Positions 50,701 to 57,479 of a stretch of DNA of 64,000 nucleotides are shown here, one piece after another. The stretch comes from Carya illinoinensis (taxonomy: Eukaryota > Streptophyta > Magnoliopsida > Fagales > Juglandaceae). Under the pieces are notes generated by a model. The model made no database searches, had not been told where the DNA came from, and saw nothing but the letters and a program-made list of their open reading frames with translations. The stretch covers positions 44,556,933 to 44,620,932 of the forward strand of contig NC_056766.1 of assembly GCF_018687715.1 (NCBI RefSeq), written 5' to 3'. Both the position numbers and the translations under genes were made by a program. Numbering within the stretch: the first letter of the stretch is position 1; each line of letters starts with the position of its first letter.

Positions 50701-51100
50701 CTGCCTCGACTTAGATTTTTGCTCCTTTCTACTCTGCTTGGCTCCTCGGAATGTGGAGGCAAAGGAAGGGGATAAACTATAAATTTTTGGGATTTTTTTA
50801 TTTTTTTATTTTTATAATTTCAAACAAAAGATTTAGGATTTTCTGAATGTAATTCACCGATTCCTATGCTCAGAAAAACACTTGGAATTCAAAAAACACA
50901 CGCAGATGGTGAAACATCCCACTCTTCCTATTCACAATTTTCCATTTATCCCTTGCAACTTGAAAACATTTTCATCATTTCCCTCAACTTTTTTTTAACA
51001 AAGAAATAAAACAGAAAAGGAACGAACCGTAGACTCGCTCAGAGATCTCAAGAAGCCCATCGGGCGGCTTCCGAAAAAAGAACTTGCGCAGCAACGCCAT
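34456..51100 (-). CDS. Class II formin (PTEN-like, C2, polyproline, FH2), FH13/FH20-like
   Basis: Seventeen exons join in frame to 1177 codons: 51028-51100, 49746-50446, 48810-49031, 47247-48718, 47021-47141, 45524-45595, 44340-44438, 44141-44182, 37455-37535, 37310-37360, 37129-37210, 36151-36245, 35808-35879, 35602-35718, 35280-35348, 35127-35193 and 34456-34553. The start gives MALLRKFFFRKPPDGLLEI. Order: PTEN-like phosphatase domain (about 10-190), C2 (about 200-335), a Ser-rich linker, an FH1 region with many P5-P11 runs (about 555-760), and FH2 (about 788-1165) with KKLKPLHWLKL, ELMQVPRV, RIMQTVLSLGNALNQGTARG and LTDTRAQN. The phosphatase loop reads HCERGGW (125-131); the catalytic Arg of HCx5R is Trp, so it should bind lipid, not dephosphorylate it. 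Class II formins nucleate and bundle actin. Intron 8 (37536-44140) contains a complete antisense Copia element, and intron 10 uses a GC donor. The ORF looks intact. Confidence 0.93.
37211..37309 (-). other. GC-AG intron of the formin gene
   Basis: The exon ending in NSAAEE (37310-37360) is followed by GCAAGT instead of GT. The acceptor CATCAG precedes IKNSSKLKRIMQ. No nearby GT gives an in-frame join, whereas the GC donor exactly restores the conserved formin sequence SAAEEIKNS. The donor has the strong AG|GCAAGT context typical of GC-AG introns. Confidence 0.85.
38166..38204. repeat. (GA)n microsatellite in formin intron 8
   Basis: A pure GA run of about 39 bp lies about 290 bp left of the Copia insertion. 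It is CT-rich on the transcribed strand of the formin. Confidence 0.95.
38491..38726 (+). repeat. 5' LTR of intronic Copia element
   Basis: A 236 bp LTR with TGTCAACGTA...TTTTTGACA ends. It contains two partly repeated blocks with 'gctacatacggcgctg' and a TATA-like motif (TCTATATAAGG). It is identical to the 3' LTR except for one base (agggaggct versus agggatgct). Confidence 0.95.
38727..38738 (+). other. Primer-binding site (tRNA-iMet) of the intronic Copia
   Basis: TGGTATCAGAGC directly follows the 5' LTR and matches the 3' end complement of plant initiator tRNA-Met, the standard Copia primer. Confidence 0.9.
39101..39390. repeat. ~146 bp tandem duplication in the Copia leader
   Basis: The block beginning 'ttgctcatcattttcgattg' at 39101 recurs at 39247 with small indels and few substitutions. 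It lies in the untranslated leader, where packaging or dimerisation signals would be expected. Confidence 0.85.
39776..43840 (+). CDS. Copia gag-pol polyprotein, 1354 aa, intact frame
   Basis: The single frame starts MDSVPVCTKFSGNNYSTW. It contains gag (about 1-200), two CCHC zinc knuckles (CFCCKEYGHIAANC at 231-244 and CSYCKKKGHIIKDC at 249-262), aspartic protease (WYVDSGASNHM, DSGA at 328-331), the pre-integrase HxxLGH motif, integrase (SDVWGPSP, TFIDDYSRFTW, TDSGGEY, PQQNGVAERKN), reverse transcriptase (MDVKNAFLHGDL, YVDD at 1037-1040) and RNase H (YSDADWAGC, SSTESEYRA). It ends six bases before the polypurine tract. One oddity: the third RNase H motif, normally CDNxSA, reads AGNTSA (codon 1278), so a conserved catalytic Asp is replaced by Gly. 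The element is probably an Ale-like lineage by its start and short LTRs, but lineage is not proven. Confidence 0.95.
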   Translation: MDSVPVCTKFSGNNYSTWAFQFELFLKGKDLWGHIDGTDCASNPDKSKDWDVLDARIMSWLLGSVEPHIITHLRPHRTAQFMWTYLKKVYHQDNGARRFQLEHTIALFSHDSRSIQDYYSAFLTLWNEYSDLITADVPVTSLSTIQSLHETRRRDQFLMKLRPEYESIRSSLLNRSPVPSLDVCFGELLREEQRLSTQASLEHSHGSSGFPPMAYAAQRRGPPVHSRTLQCFCCKEYGHIAANCPKKYCSYCKKKGHIIKDCRICPQNRQAHAFQTSIAHGSSSGASSDFAPPTTNYCTPEMVQQMLISALSAMGFQGKNTTKLWYVDSGASNHMTNTPTALCHVRPYAGQSAIQTANGSALPIAAIGDASSQFTDVFLAPQLSTNLISVGQLVDNNCAVHFSGDGCVVQDQVTGKPIAKGPKVGRLFPLFLPVPLLSSVSSIKSFTCHNVPTLSMMWHRRLGHPNAQILSHVLHSGFLDNEERSSLSLQCDSCKLGKSKILPFPLHANRASHCFDLIHSDVWGPSPVSSREKFKYYVTFIDDYSRFTWVYFLRFKSEVFHTFTEFFAYIDNQFSATIKTLRTDSGGEYLSTEFQAFLASKGIIHQRSCPATPQQNGVAERKNRHLLDVVRTLLLESFVPSMFWVEALKIATHLINRLPSQVLHMESPYFRLFAKQPGYDNLRIFGCVCFVHLPPHERHKLSAQSVRCAFLGYNVCQKGFVYYDPTLHRTRISRNVIFFENQHFFPVSSIPSSSTVVLPSFEQQFSDLHPVSSRFKPGIVYTRRSHSQSLPVAQPISDPTMLQDQSVVAPSEHLVRCSSRVSVPSDRYGWFASALTTTLSNFDIPTCYSQAVKHDCWRQAMQEEIDALEVNHTWDTEPCPPTIVPLGCKWVYSVKIQSDGSLDRYKARLVALGNNQEYGVNFEETFAPVAKMTTVRMILALAASSDWPLHQMDVKNAFLHGDLKECIYMKPPPGLFSSPTSHVCKLRRSLYGLKQAPRAWFDKFRTTLLQFSFKQSKYDTSLFLRKSDMGIVVLLVYVDDIVITGSDSVLLGQLKTHLSESFHMKDLGSLTYFLGLEVHRSPSGISLSQHKYTSDLVATTGLQEATSVDTPMELNVKLCKEEGDLLSDPSLYRKLVGSLVYLTITRPDISFAVQQVSQFLQTPRHLHLDAVRRIIRYVNGTSARGLFFPAGNSTRLAAYSDADWAGCADTRRSITGWCVFLGNALVSWKSKKQDRVSKSSTESEYRAMSLACSEIIWLRGMLAELDFSETDPTPLHAGNTSAIQITANPVYHERTKHIEVDCHSIREAFEARIITLPHVSTELQIADIFTKALTRHRHCFLSSKLMLVDLRASI
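43848..44083 (+). repeat. 3' LTR of intronic Copia element
   Basis: A 236 bp copy of the 5' LTR with a single mismatch. It directly follows TTGAGGGGGGC and is followed by the TTGAA target duplication. Confidence 0.95.
44645..44722. repeat. (GA)n microsatellite in a formin intron
   Basis: A pure GA run of about 78 bp lies in the intron between the exons at 44340-44438 and 45524-45595. The open frames through it are artefacts. Confidence 0.95.
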
Positions 51101-52287
51101 CTCAGTCGTCCAACGACACCTCCAATTGCAGCTATATATTAAACTATATATACACATATACAAATATGTATGTACTATATTTCTGGGTGGGTGTGTCTTA
51201 AGGTTTCTGTGTTTCATTGTTGTCAGGTGTTGGGATTGGTGATGTTGGTGTTGTTAACGATGAATTGACGGATGGTTTTGTTTCTGAATAAGATAATACT
51301 TTACCTACCAAGTCGCGGGGTGGAGGCCGCATGACGTCACCCGCCGACAAGTGGATAAAGTTGGCTTATCCACACCAGACTGCTATGTTATGTCCGACTA
51401 TTTGGTAATCTTTCACTGAAAAAATTGAGCTTTCTTGGGTAAATTGGTAGGGACGTACTGATTATAGTTGGCTTAGGCAAGGGCAACTTGCTTGCTTTAG
51501 GAACTACGAAGCTTTTTGCGGCACAGAGCTTCAAACAGAGGGGTGGCCCTTTGGGAGGAGGAATTTCGTTCCGAATGGCTTGCAGAGTTGCGGACTCTAT
51601 GTTCCTTTGCATGGTATATATAAAGACGCAATCCTCTCTCTCTCTCTCTCTGGTTGTACGATAAGTTCTTCTTCAATCTTCTTCCAGTGTCTGATCGGTA
51701 AAGTTTCGTTACTTATTCTGGCTAAGCTTTGAACTTAATAAGCTTGTCGCCATGTTTTATGGCCAAAATGGGGGACTTGGTTTTCTTTAATTGGTGCATT
51801 TTGGAGTCAGTTGTATTGAGAGTTCAGCAGTGTAGATTGGGTTTCGAACATGGCATAAACTAGAACTTGTTTCATAAAATGCATATCGAACGCTTGCTTC
51901 GTTTGCATCCAAGAAAGAAAGAGAGGGAGGGAAAAAAAATCGAAGACAGATAGAACAAACAAAACTTAAAGTAAACAGTAGCAACAGGGAAGTCTTGGGT
52001 TATCTATCATTAACTCAATTGCTGTTGAGGACTTTTTCCAGGATCGGCTTCATCCATTTTCTCTTTTTATTTGCTCTCCTTTCATTCTCCTTTCATTCTT
52101 ATATACCACTTTGGCTCCGCAACTTTTATAGATCGGCACCCACTGAGGATCAGAATCGTTGGGATACAATTCAACTCTCAAATTGTCCAAAACCTTCAGC
52201 TCAAAAGATCCTAAATCGGCCTCCAATTCTATGTATTCATATCATTATTAACCAAATCTACGCCTTAAAATTACTGCATGCATCATC
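51101..52287. other. Formin upstream region and spacer to the second Copia element
   Basis: The first ~200 bp probably contain the formin 5' UTR and promoter; 'tatatattaaactatatata' lies near 51132. A 74-codon minus-strand frame (51388-51612) is proline- and lysine-rich and unrecognised. A TATA-like site is listed separately. Otherwise no gene is seen. Confidence 0.4.
51615..51624 (+). promoter_or_regulatory. Possible plus-strand TATA box with CT-rich initiator region
   Basis: TATATATAAA is followed about 20 bp later by a (CT)n tract and then by a block ending TCTGATCG|GTAAAG, which looks like a short 5' exon and splice donor. This is the usual layout of a plant promoter, pointing away from the formin. 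No coding exon follows before the Copia element, so any transcript would be non-coding or interrupted. Confidence 0.25.
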
Positions 52288-52810
52288 TGTTGAGTAATGT
52301 GGAGTCTGGTCCACACCGCTCGAGCGGAGGCATTGGCCGCTCGAGCGAAGTCAGGCAGAGTCGAACGCTCGATGTCAGCTCGACAGTGAGCTCGAGCAGG
52401 AGGAGTTCGCTCGAGCGGAGGCATTGGCTGCTCGAGCGAAATCAGGCAGAGTCGAACGCTCGACATCAGCTCGACAGTGAGCTCGAGCGGGATGCGGAAG
52501 GGAAGTTCGCTCGACGCGCGTTCGACACGCCGTTCGAGCGAACATGCGATTTAGGGATTCCGCCGTTTGAACTACATATACGATTTTTTGCCTTTTATGT
52601 TTGGTAACAGTAGACACGAAAAACACTGTGGACGAACAGTGTTGTGACCCATCTTGTAGTGTGATTCCTCAATAATAAAATCCTCTGCAGCTCCCGTGGA
52701 CGTAGGCAATTTGCCGAACCACGTACATCTTTTGTCGTGTGTGATTGCGTGTGTGATTGTTTTTCTCGTTCGGTGTTATTTCAATTCATTGTCATCGTTT
52801 TTTCACAACA
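52288..52810 (+). repeat. 5' LTR of second Copia element (with internal 91 bp duplication)
   Basis: A 523 bp LTR from TGTTGAGTAA to TTTCACAACA. A 91 bp GC-rich block containing 'gctcgagcggaggcattgg' occurs twice (from about 52319 and 52410), whereas the 3' LTR has it once. The block is dense in CTCGAG-like palindromes. Confidence 0.93.
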
Positions 52811-52850
52811 ATTGGTATCAAGAGCCAAGGTTCGGGTTTGAGGAGAAACG

Positions 52851-55800
52851 ATGGCTGGAGATGAATTGAAGGTATCGGGGATCGAGAAGTTTGATGGCAA
52901 GGATTTTGGATACTGGAGGATGCAGATAGAGGACTACCTCTATGGGAAGAAACTTCATCTTCCACTATTGGGGCAGCAACCGGAAAAGATGGATGATGCT
53001 AATTGGAACCTGTTGGATCGACAGGTTTTGGGGGTTATTCGATTAACCTTGTCGAGATCCGTTGCACACAACGTCATCAAGGAGAAGACGACTGCGGATC
53101 TCATGGCGGCTTTGTCAGGTATGTATGAAAAGCCGTCAGTGAATAACAAGGTACATCTGATGAAAAAGTTATTCAATTTGAAAATGGCAGATAGTACGTC
53201 TGTTGCACAACATCTGAATGATTTTAATACTATCACAAATCAATTGTCGTCTGTTGAAATTGAATTTGATGATGAGATACGTGCACTGATACTATTGGCT
53301 TCATTGCCAAATTGTTGGGAAGCCATGAGAATGACTGTTAGTAATTCTGCTGGTAAAACTAAACTGAAATATGATGATATTCGTGATTTGATTTTGGCTG
53401 AGGAGGTGCGCAGGAAAGATTCAGGCGAGACCTCGGGTTTGAGTTCAGCTCTAAATGTTGACTCTCGAGGGAGATCACATGACAGGAATTCAAACAGAGG
53501 AAGATCAAAATCAAAGTACAGGGACAAGAGCAAGTCGAGGCCTGGTCAGCAGGCAACTTGCTGGAATTGTGGCAAAGCTGGCCATATAAAGAAAAACTGC
53601 AAAAACCCCAAGAAGACGGAGAATGATAGTGCTAATGTGGTAACTAAAGAAGTACAGGATGCACTATTGCTTGCAGTTTATAGTCCAGTTGATGACTGGA
53701 TACTGGATTCAGGGGCTTCCTTCCATACATCTTCCCACCGGGAACTAATGCGGAATTATGTTGCAGGTGATTTTGGGAAGGTATATTTGGCTGATGGTGA
53801 GGCTTTGAACGTAGTGGGGATGGGAGACATTGACATTGCACTCCCTGACAAGAACAAATGGACCTTGCAAAAGGTCAGGCACATTCCTGAGTTGAAGAAG
53901 AACCTCATTTCTGTTGGGCAGCTTGATGAGTGTGGTCATTCAGTGGTGTTCTCAGATAGCACCTGGAAGGTCACAAAAGGGGCATTGGTACTAGCTCGGG
54001 GTAAGAAAACTGGTACACTATATATGACTACTGGTTTAATCGACACTATTGCTACTACCGTTGCAGAGAGCACAACAGATTTGTGGCATTGTAGGCTTGG
54101 TCATATGAGTCAGAAGGGTATGACGGAACTTCTGTCTAGAGGCAAGCTACCAGAACTGAAGACAGTTGATCTCGGTATGTGTGAGAGTTGTGTTATGGGG
54201 AAACAAAAGAAGGTCAGCTTCTTGAAAAGTGGCAGGACGCCAAAGACAGGAAGACTTGATCTTGTGCACACAGATGTGTGGGGTCCTTCTCCAGCTGCAT
54301 CTCTTGGAGGTTCTCGCTACTATATTACGTTCATTGATGACCATAGTAGGAAGGTATGGATTTATTTTTTGAAACATAAATATGAAGTATTTAATGTTTT
54401 CAAAATTTGGAAAGCCATGGTTGAGACAGAGACAGGCTTGAAACTGGAGTGTTTGAGGTCTGACAATGGTGGTGAGTATGTTGATGGCGGGTTCAAGGAG
54501 TACTGTGCAGCTCTGGGTATCAGAATGGAGAAGACCATTCCTGGGACACCACAGCAAAATGGAGTTGCTGAGCGTATGAACAGGACTATTAATGAGCGTG
54601 CTAGAAGCATGAGGTTGCACGCTGGACTACCACCCACTTTCTGGGCAGATGCAGTCAGCACTGCCGTTTATTTGATAAACAGAGGGCCATCAGTTCCACT
54701 GGATTGTGGATTGCCTGAGGAGGTTTGGAGCGGGAAAGAGGTTAAGTTTTCTCACCTTAAAACCTTTGGTTGTCTTTCTTATGTGCTTGTTGATTCTGAT
54801 GCTCGTAGTAAGCTTGAGGCTAAGTCAAAGAAATGCTATTTCATTGGCTATGGAGACGAGGCATTTGGCTATCATTTCTGGGATGATCAGGGTCGGAAAA
54901 TCATAAGAAGCAGGAATGTGATTTTCAATGAGAAAATGATGTACAAGGATAAGTCTAGTACATCTTCTGTAGTAGCTCCTCAGGGGTCCGAGTTTGTAGG
55001 ATTGGATGACCTACCAGAGGTCACAGTGCAGTGCAGAGATGTGAGTGACGGGGAGAGTGGGTCTAGTGCACCCATTCCTATTATTCCGCAGGCAGTTTCA
55101 GAACCGTCTACTCCTACAGTTGCAGTTCGCAGGTCAGTTAGGACTATACGTCCTCCACAGCGTTTCTCACCTACTTTGAATTACATTCTGTTGATAGATG
55201 GTGGAGAACCGCAGAGTTATGAAGAAACCTTGCAAGATGAGAATTCTAGCAAGTGGGAGCTGGCCATGAAAGACAAGATGGATTCCTTGCTAGGGAATCA
55301 GACATGGGAGTTGATAGAACTTCCATCAGGGAAGAAGGCATTACACAACAAGTGGGTGTACCGGGTGAAAACTGAGCATGACGGCAGTAAAAGGTACAAG
55401 GCTAGACTTGTTGTAAAAGGCTTCCAGCAAAAGCAGGATATTGATTACTCTGAGATCTTTTCTCCTGTGGTAAAGATCACAACTATCAGGATGGTACTGG
55501 CTATGGTTGCCACTGAAGATCTATTTCTTGAGCAGTTAGATGTGAAGACAGCTTTTCTTCATGGAGACCTTGAAGAAGACATCTACATGCACCAGCCTGA
55601 GGGGTTTGTGGTACAGGGAAAGGAAGGTTCAGTTTGCAGACTGAAGAAGAGCTTGTATGGCCTGAAGCAAGCTCCTAGACAGTGGTACAAGAAATTTGAC
55701 AACTTTATGCACAGTGCAGGGTATATTAGATGTCAAGCAGATCACTGTTGCTATGTCAGGCATTTTGACAATTCTTACATTATTTTGCTGTTGTATGTGG

Positions 55801-56756
55801 ATGACATGCTTATTGCAGGGGCTAGTATTGATGAGATCAATAATCTGAAGAAGCAGATGTCAAAGCACTTTGCAATGAAGGATTTGGGAGCTGCAAAGCA
55901 AATCCTTGGCATGAGAATTGTCAGAGACAGAGTCAGAGGTACGTTGAGACTCTCACAGGCTGAGTATGTGAAAAAGGTACTCAGCAGGTTCAATATGGAC
56001 AAGGCCAAACCAGTTGGCACACCCTTGGGAAGTCACTTAAGACTCAGCAAGAATCAGTCACCAGAGTCAGAGGAGGAACGAGATTACATGAGTAAGGTTC
56101 CTTATGCCTCAGCCATTGGTTCACTTATGTATGCTATGGTTTGCACAAGACCGGATATTGCCCATGCAGTGGGAGTTGTGAGTAGATACATGAGTAACCC
56201 AGGAAAGCAACATTGGGAAGCAGTGAAGTGGATTTTGAGGTACCTAAAGGGTTCCTCAGAAACTTGTTTATGTTTCTCTGGAGAGAGCTTGGAGGTGCAG
56301 GGCTATGTTGATGCTGATTTAGCTGGAGATATTGACAGCAGAAAGAGTACCACGGGCTTTGTTTATACACTTGGTGGTACTGCAGTGTCATGGGGTTCTA
56401 ATCTACAGAAAACAGTTTCTTTGTCTACAACAGAAGCTGAGTATATTGCAGTGTCAGAGGCTGCAAAGGAGATGGTATGGCTACAAGGCTTCTTGGAAGA
56501 ATTGGGTAAGAAGAATCAGAAAGGCACTCTCTATAGTGACAGTCAGAGTGCCATATTCCTTGCCAAGAATCCAGCATTCCATTCCAGGACCAAGCACATT
56601 CAGATCAGGTATCACTTCATACGGTCATTGTTAGATGACGGACAGTTGTTACTTGAGAAGATTTGTGGAAGCAAGAACCCTGCTGATATGTTGACAAAGG
56701 GTGCTACGCTTGAGAAACTGAAGTTGTGCGCAACTTCAGTTGGTCTTCTAGAATGA
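52851..56756 (+). CDS. Copia gag-pol polyprotein, 1301 aa, intact frame
   Basis: The frame starts MAGDELKVSGIEKFDGKDFGYW, about 40 bp after the primer-binding site, and is uninterrupted. It contains gag, one CCHC knuckle (CWNCGKAGHIKKNC, from about 237), protease (WILDSGASFHTS), LWHCRLGHMSQKGM, integrase (LVHTDVWGPSP, TFIDDHSRKVW, SDNGGEY, PQQNGVAERMN), reverse transcriptase (LDVKTAFLHGDL, YVDD from about 982) and RNase H (YVDADLAGD, STTEAEYIA, YSDSQSAI). All canonical catalytic motifs are present. The gag start and the single knuckle resemble the Tnt1/Tork lineage and differ clearly from the element at 38.5 kb. Confidence 0.95.
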   Translation: MAGDELKVSGIEKFDGKDFGYWRMQIEDYLYGKKLHLPLLGQQPEKMDDANWNLLDRQVLGVIRLTLSRSVAHNVIKEKTTADLMAALSGMYEKPSVNNKVHLMKKLFNLKMADSTSVAQHLNDFNTITNQLSSVEIEFDDEIRALILLASLPNCWEAMRMTVSNSAGKTKLKYDDIRDLILAEEVRRKDSGETSGLSSALNVDSRGRSHDRNSNRGRSKSKYRDKSKSRPGQQATCWNCGKAGHIKKNCKNPKKTENDSANVVTKEVQDALLLAVYSPVDDWILDSGASFHTSSHRELMRNYVAGDFGKVYLADGEALNVVGMGDIDIALPDKNKWTLQKVRHIPELKKNLISVGQLDECGHSVVFSDSTWKVTKGALVLARGKKTGTLYMTTGLIDTIATTVAESTTDLWHCRLGHMSQKGMTELLSRGKLPELKTVDLGMCESCVMGKQKKVSFLKSGRTPKTGRLDLVHTDVWGPSPAASLGGSRYYITFIDDHSRKVWIYFLKHKYEVFNVFKIWKAMVETETGLKLECLRSDNGGEYVDGGFKEYCAALGIRMEKTIPGTPQQNGVAERMNRTINERARSMRLHAGLPPTFWADAVSTAVYLINRGPSVPLDCGLPEEVWSGKEVKFSHLKTFGCLSYVLVDSDARSKLEAKSKKCYFIGYGDEAFGYHFWDDQGRKIIRSRNVIFNEKMMYKDKSSTSSVVAPQGSEFVGLDDLPEVTVQCRDVSDGESGSSAPIPIIPQAVSEPSTPTVAVRRSVRTIRPPQRFSPTLNYILLIDGGEPQSYEETLQDENSSKWELAMKDKMDSLLGNQTWELIELPSGKKALHNKWVYRVKTEHDGSKRYKARLVVKGFQQKQDIDYSEIFSPVVKITTIRMVLAMVATEDLFLEQLDVKTAFLHGDLEEDIYMHQPEGFVVQGKEGSVCRLKKSLYGLKQAPRQWYKKFDNFMHSAGYIRCQADHCCYVRHFDNSYIILLLYVDDMLIAGASIDEINNLKKQMSKHFAMKDLGAAKQILGMRIVRDRVRGTLRLSQAEYVKKVLSRFNMDKAKPVGTPLGSHLRLSKNQSPESEEERDYMSKVPYASAIGSLMYAMVCTRPDIAHAVGVVSRYMSNPGKQHWEAVKWILRYLKGSSETCLCFSGESLEVQGYVDADLAGDIDSRKSTTGFVYTLGGTAVSWGSNLQKTVSLSTTEAEYIAVSEAAKEMVWLQGFLEELGKKNQKGTLYSDSQSAIFLAKNPAFHSRTKHIQIRYHFIRSLLDDGQLLLEKICGSKNPADMLTKGATLEKLKLCATSVGLLE

Positions 56757-56846
56757 AGACAGGAGCAGTGAGTTGCAGAGGTGGAGGATATCATGTTTGA
56801 GAAAGACGGCGATACAGCGAGTGTACCAGTCTCCAAGTGGGAGAAT

Positions 56847-57278
56847 TGTTGAGTACTGTGGAGTCTGGTCCACACCGCTCGAGCGGAGGCATTGACCGCT
56901 CGAGCGAAGTCAGGCAGAGTCGAACGCTCGATGTCAGCTCGACAGTGAGCTCGAACAGGATGCGGAAGGGAAGTTCGCTCGACGCGCGCTCGACACGCCG
57001 CTCGAGTGAACATGCGATTTAGGGATTCCGCCGTTTGAACTATATATATGATTTTTTGCCTCTTATGTTTGGTAACAGTAGACGCGAAAAACACTGTGGA
57101 CGAACAGTGTTGTGACCCATCTTGTAGTGTGATTCCTCAATAATAAAATCCTCTGCAGCTCCTGTGGACGTAGGCAATTTGCCGAACCACGTACATCTTT
57201 TGTCGTGTGTGATTGCGTGTGTGATTGTTTTTCTCGTTCGGTGTTATTTCAATTCATTGTCATCGTTTTTTCACAACA
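56847..57278 (+). repeat. 3' LTR of second Copia element
   Basis: A 432 bp LTR with TGTTGAGTAC...TCACAACA ends. It carries one copy of the 91 bp block that is doubled in the 5' LTR. Confidence 0.93.
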
Positions 57279-57479
57279 TCATCTGGGTCTTTACTAGTTA
57301 TCTCAGCATACAAAATAATATTTGTTGCCCTATGAACTTTTTTGAAAAACACAACGGCATATAACACAATTCCACTAATCTCCTCTTAACTATTTTACTT
57401 TCTAATAACTCTTCTTGATATTGCCCCTGTTAAACCAACGATGATTCCTCAACGGTTTCAAGTCATGAAAACTGAAAAA

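Larger units (their letters stand above)
52288..57278 (+). mobile_element. Full-length Ty1/copia element, older insertion, Tnt1/Tork-like
   Basis: The 4991 bp element has LTRs of 523 and 432 bp, target duplication TCATC (52283-52287 and 57279-57283), a primer-binding site starting TTGGTATCAAGAGCC at 52812, one intact polyprotein frame and a purine-rich AAGTGGGAGAA tract before the 3' LTR. LTR differences outside the extra 91 bp number roughly a dozen, many of them C/T or G/A changes at CpG. That suggests an older insertion than the element at 38.5 kb and a history of cytosine methylation. It lies between the formin 5' end and the decayed TNL gene. Confidence 0.95.

Noticed and set aside
51388..51612. 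A 74-codon minus-strand ORF as a small gene
   Set aside because: It has a plausible ATG but no recognised family. Its start overlaps a TATA-like element better explained as a plus-strand promoter. I cannot support it as a gene.
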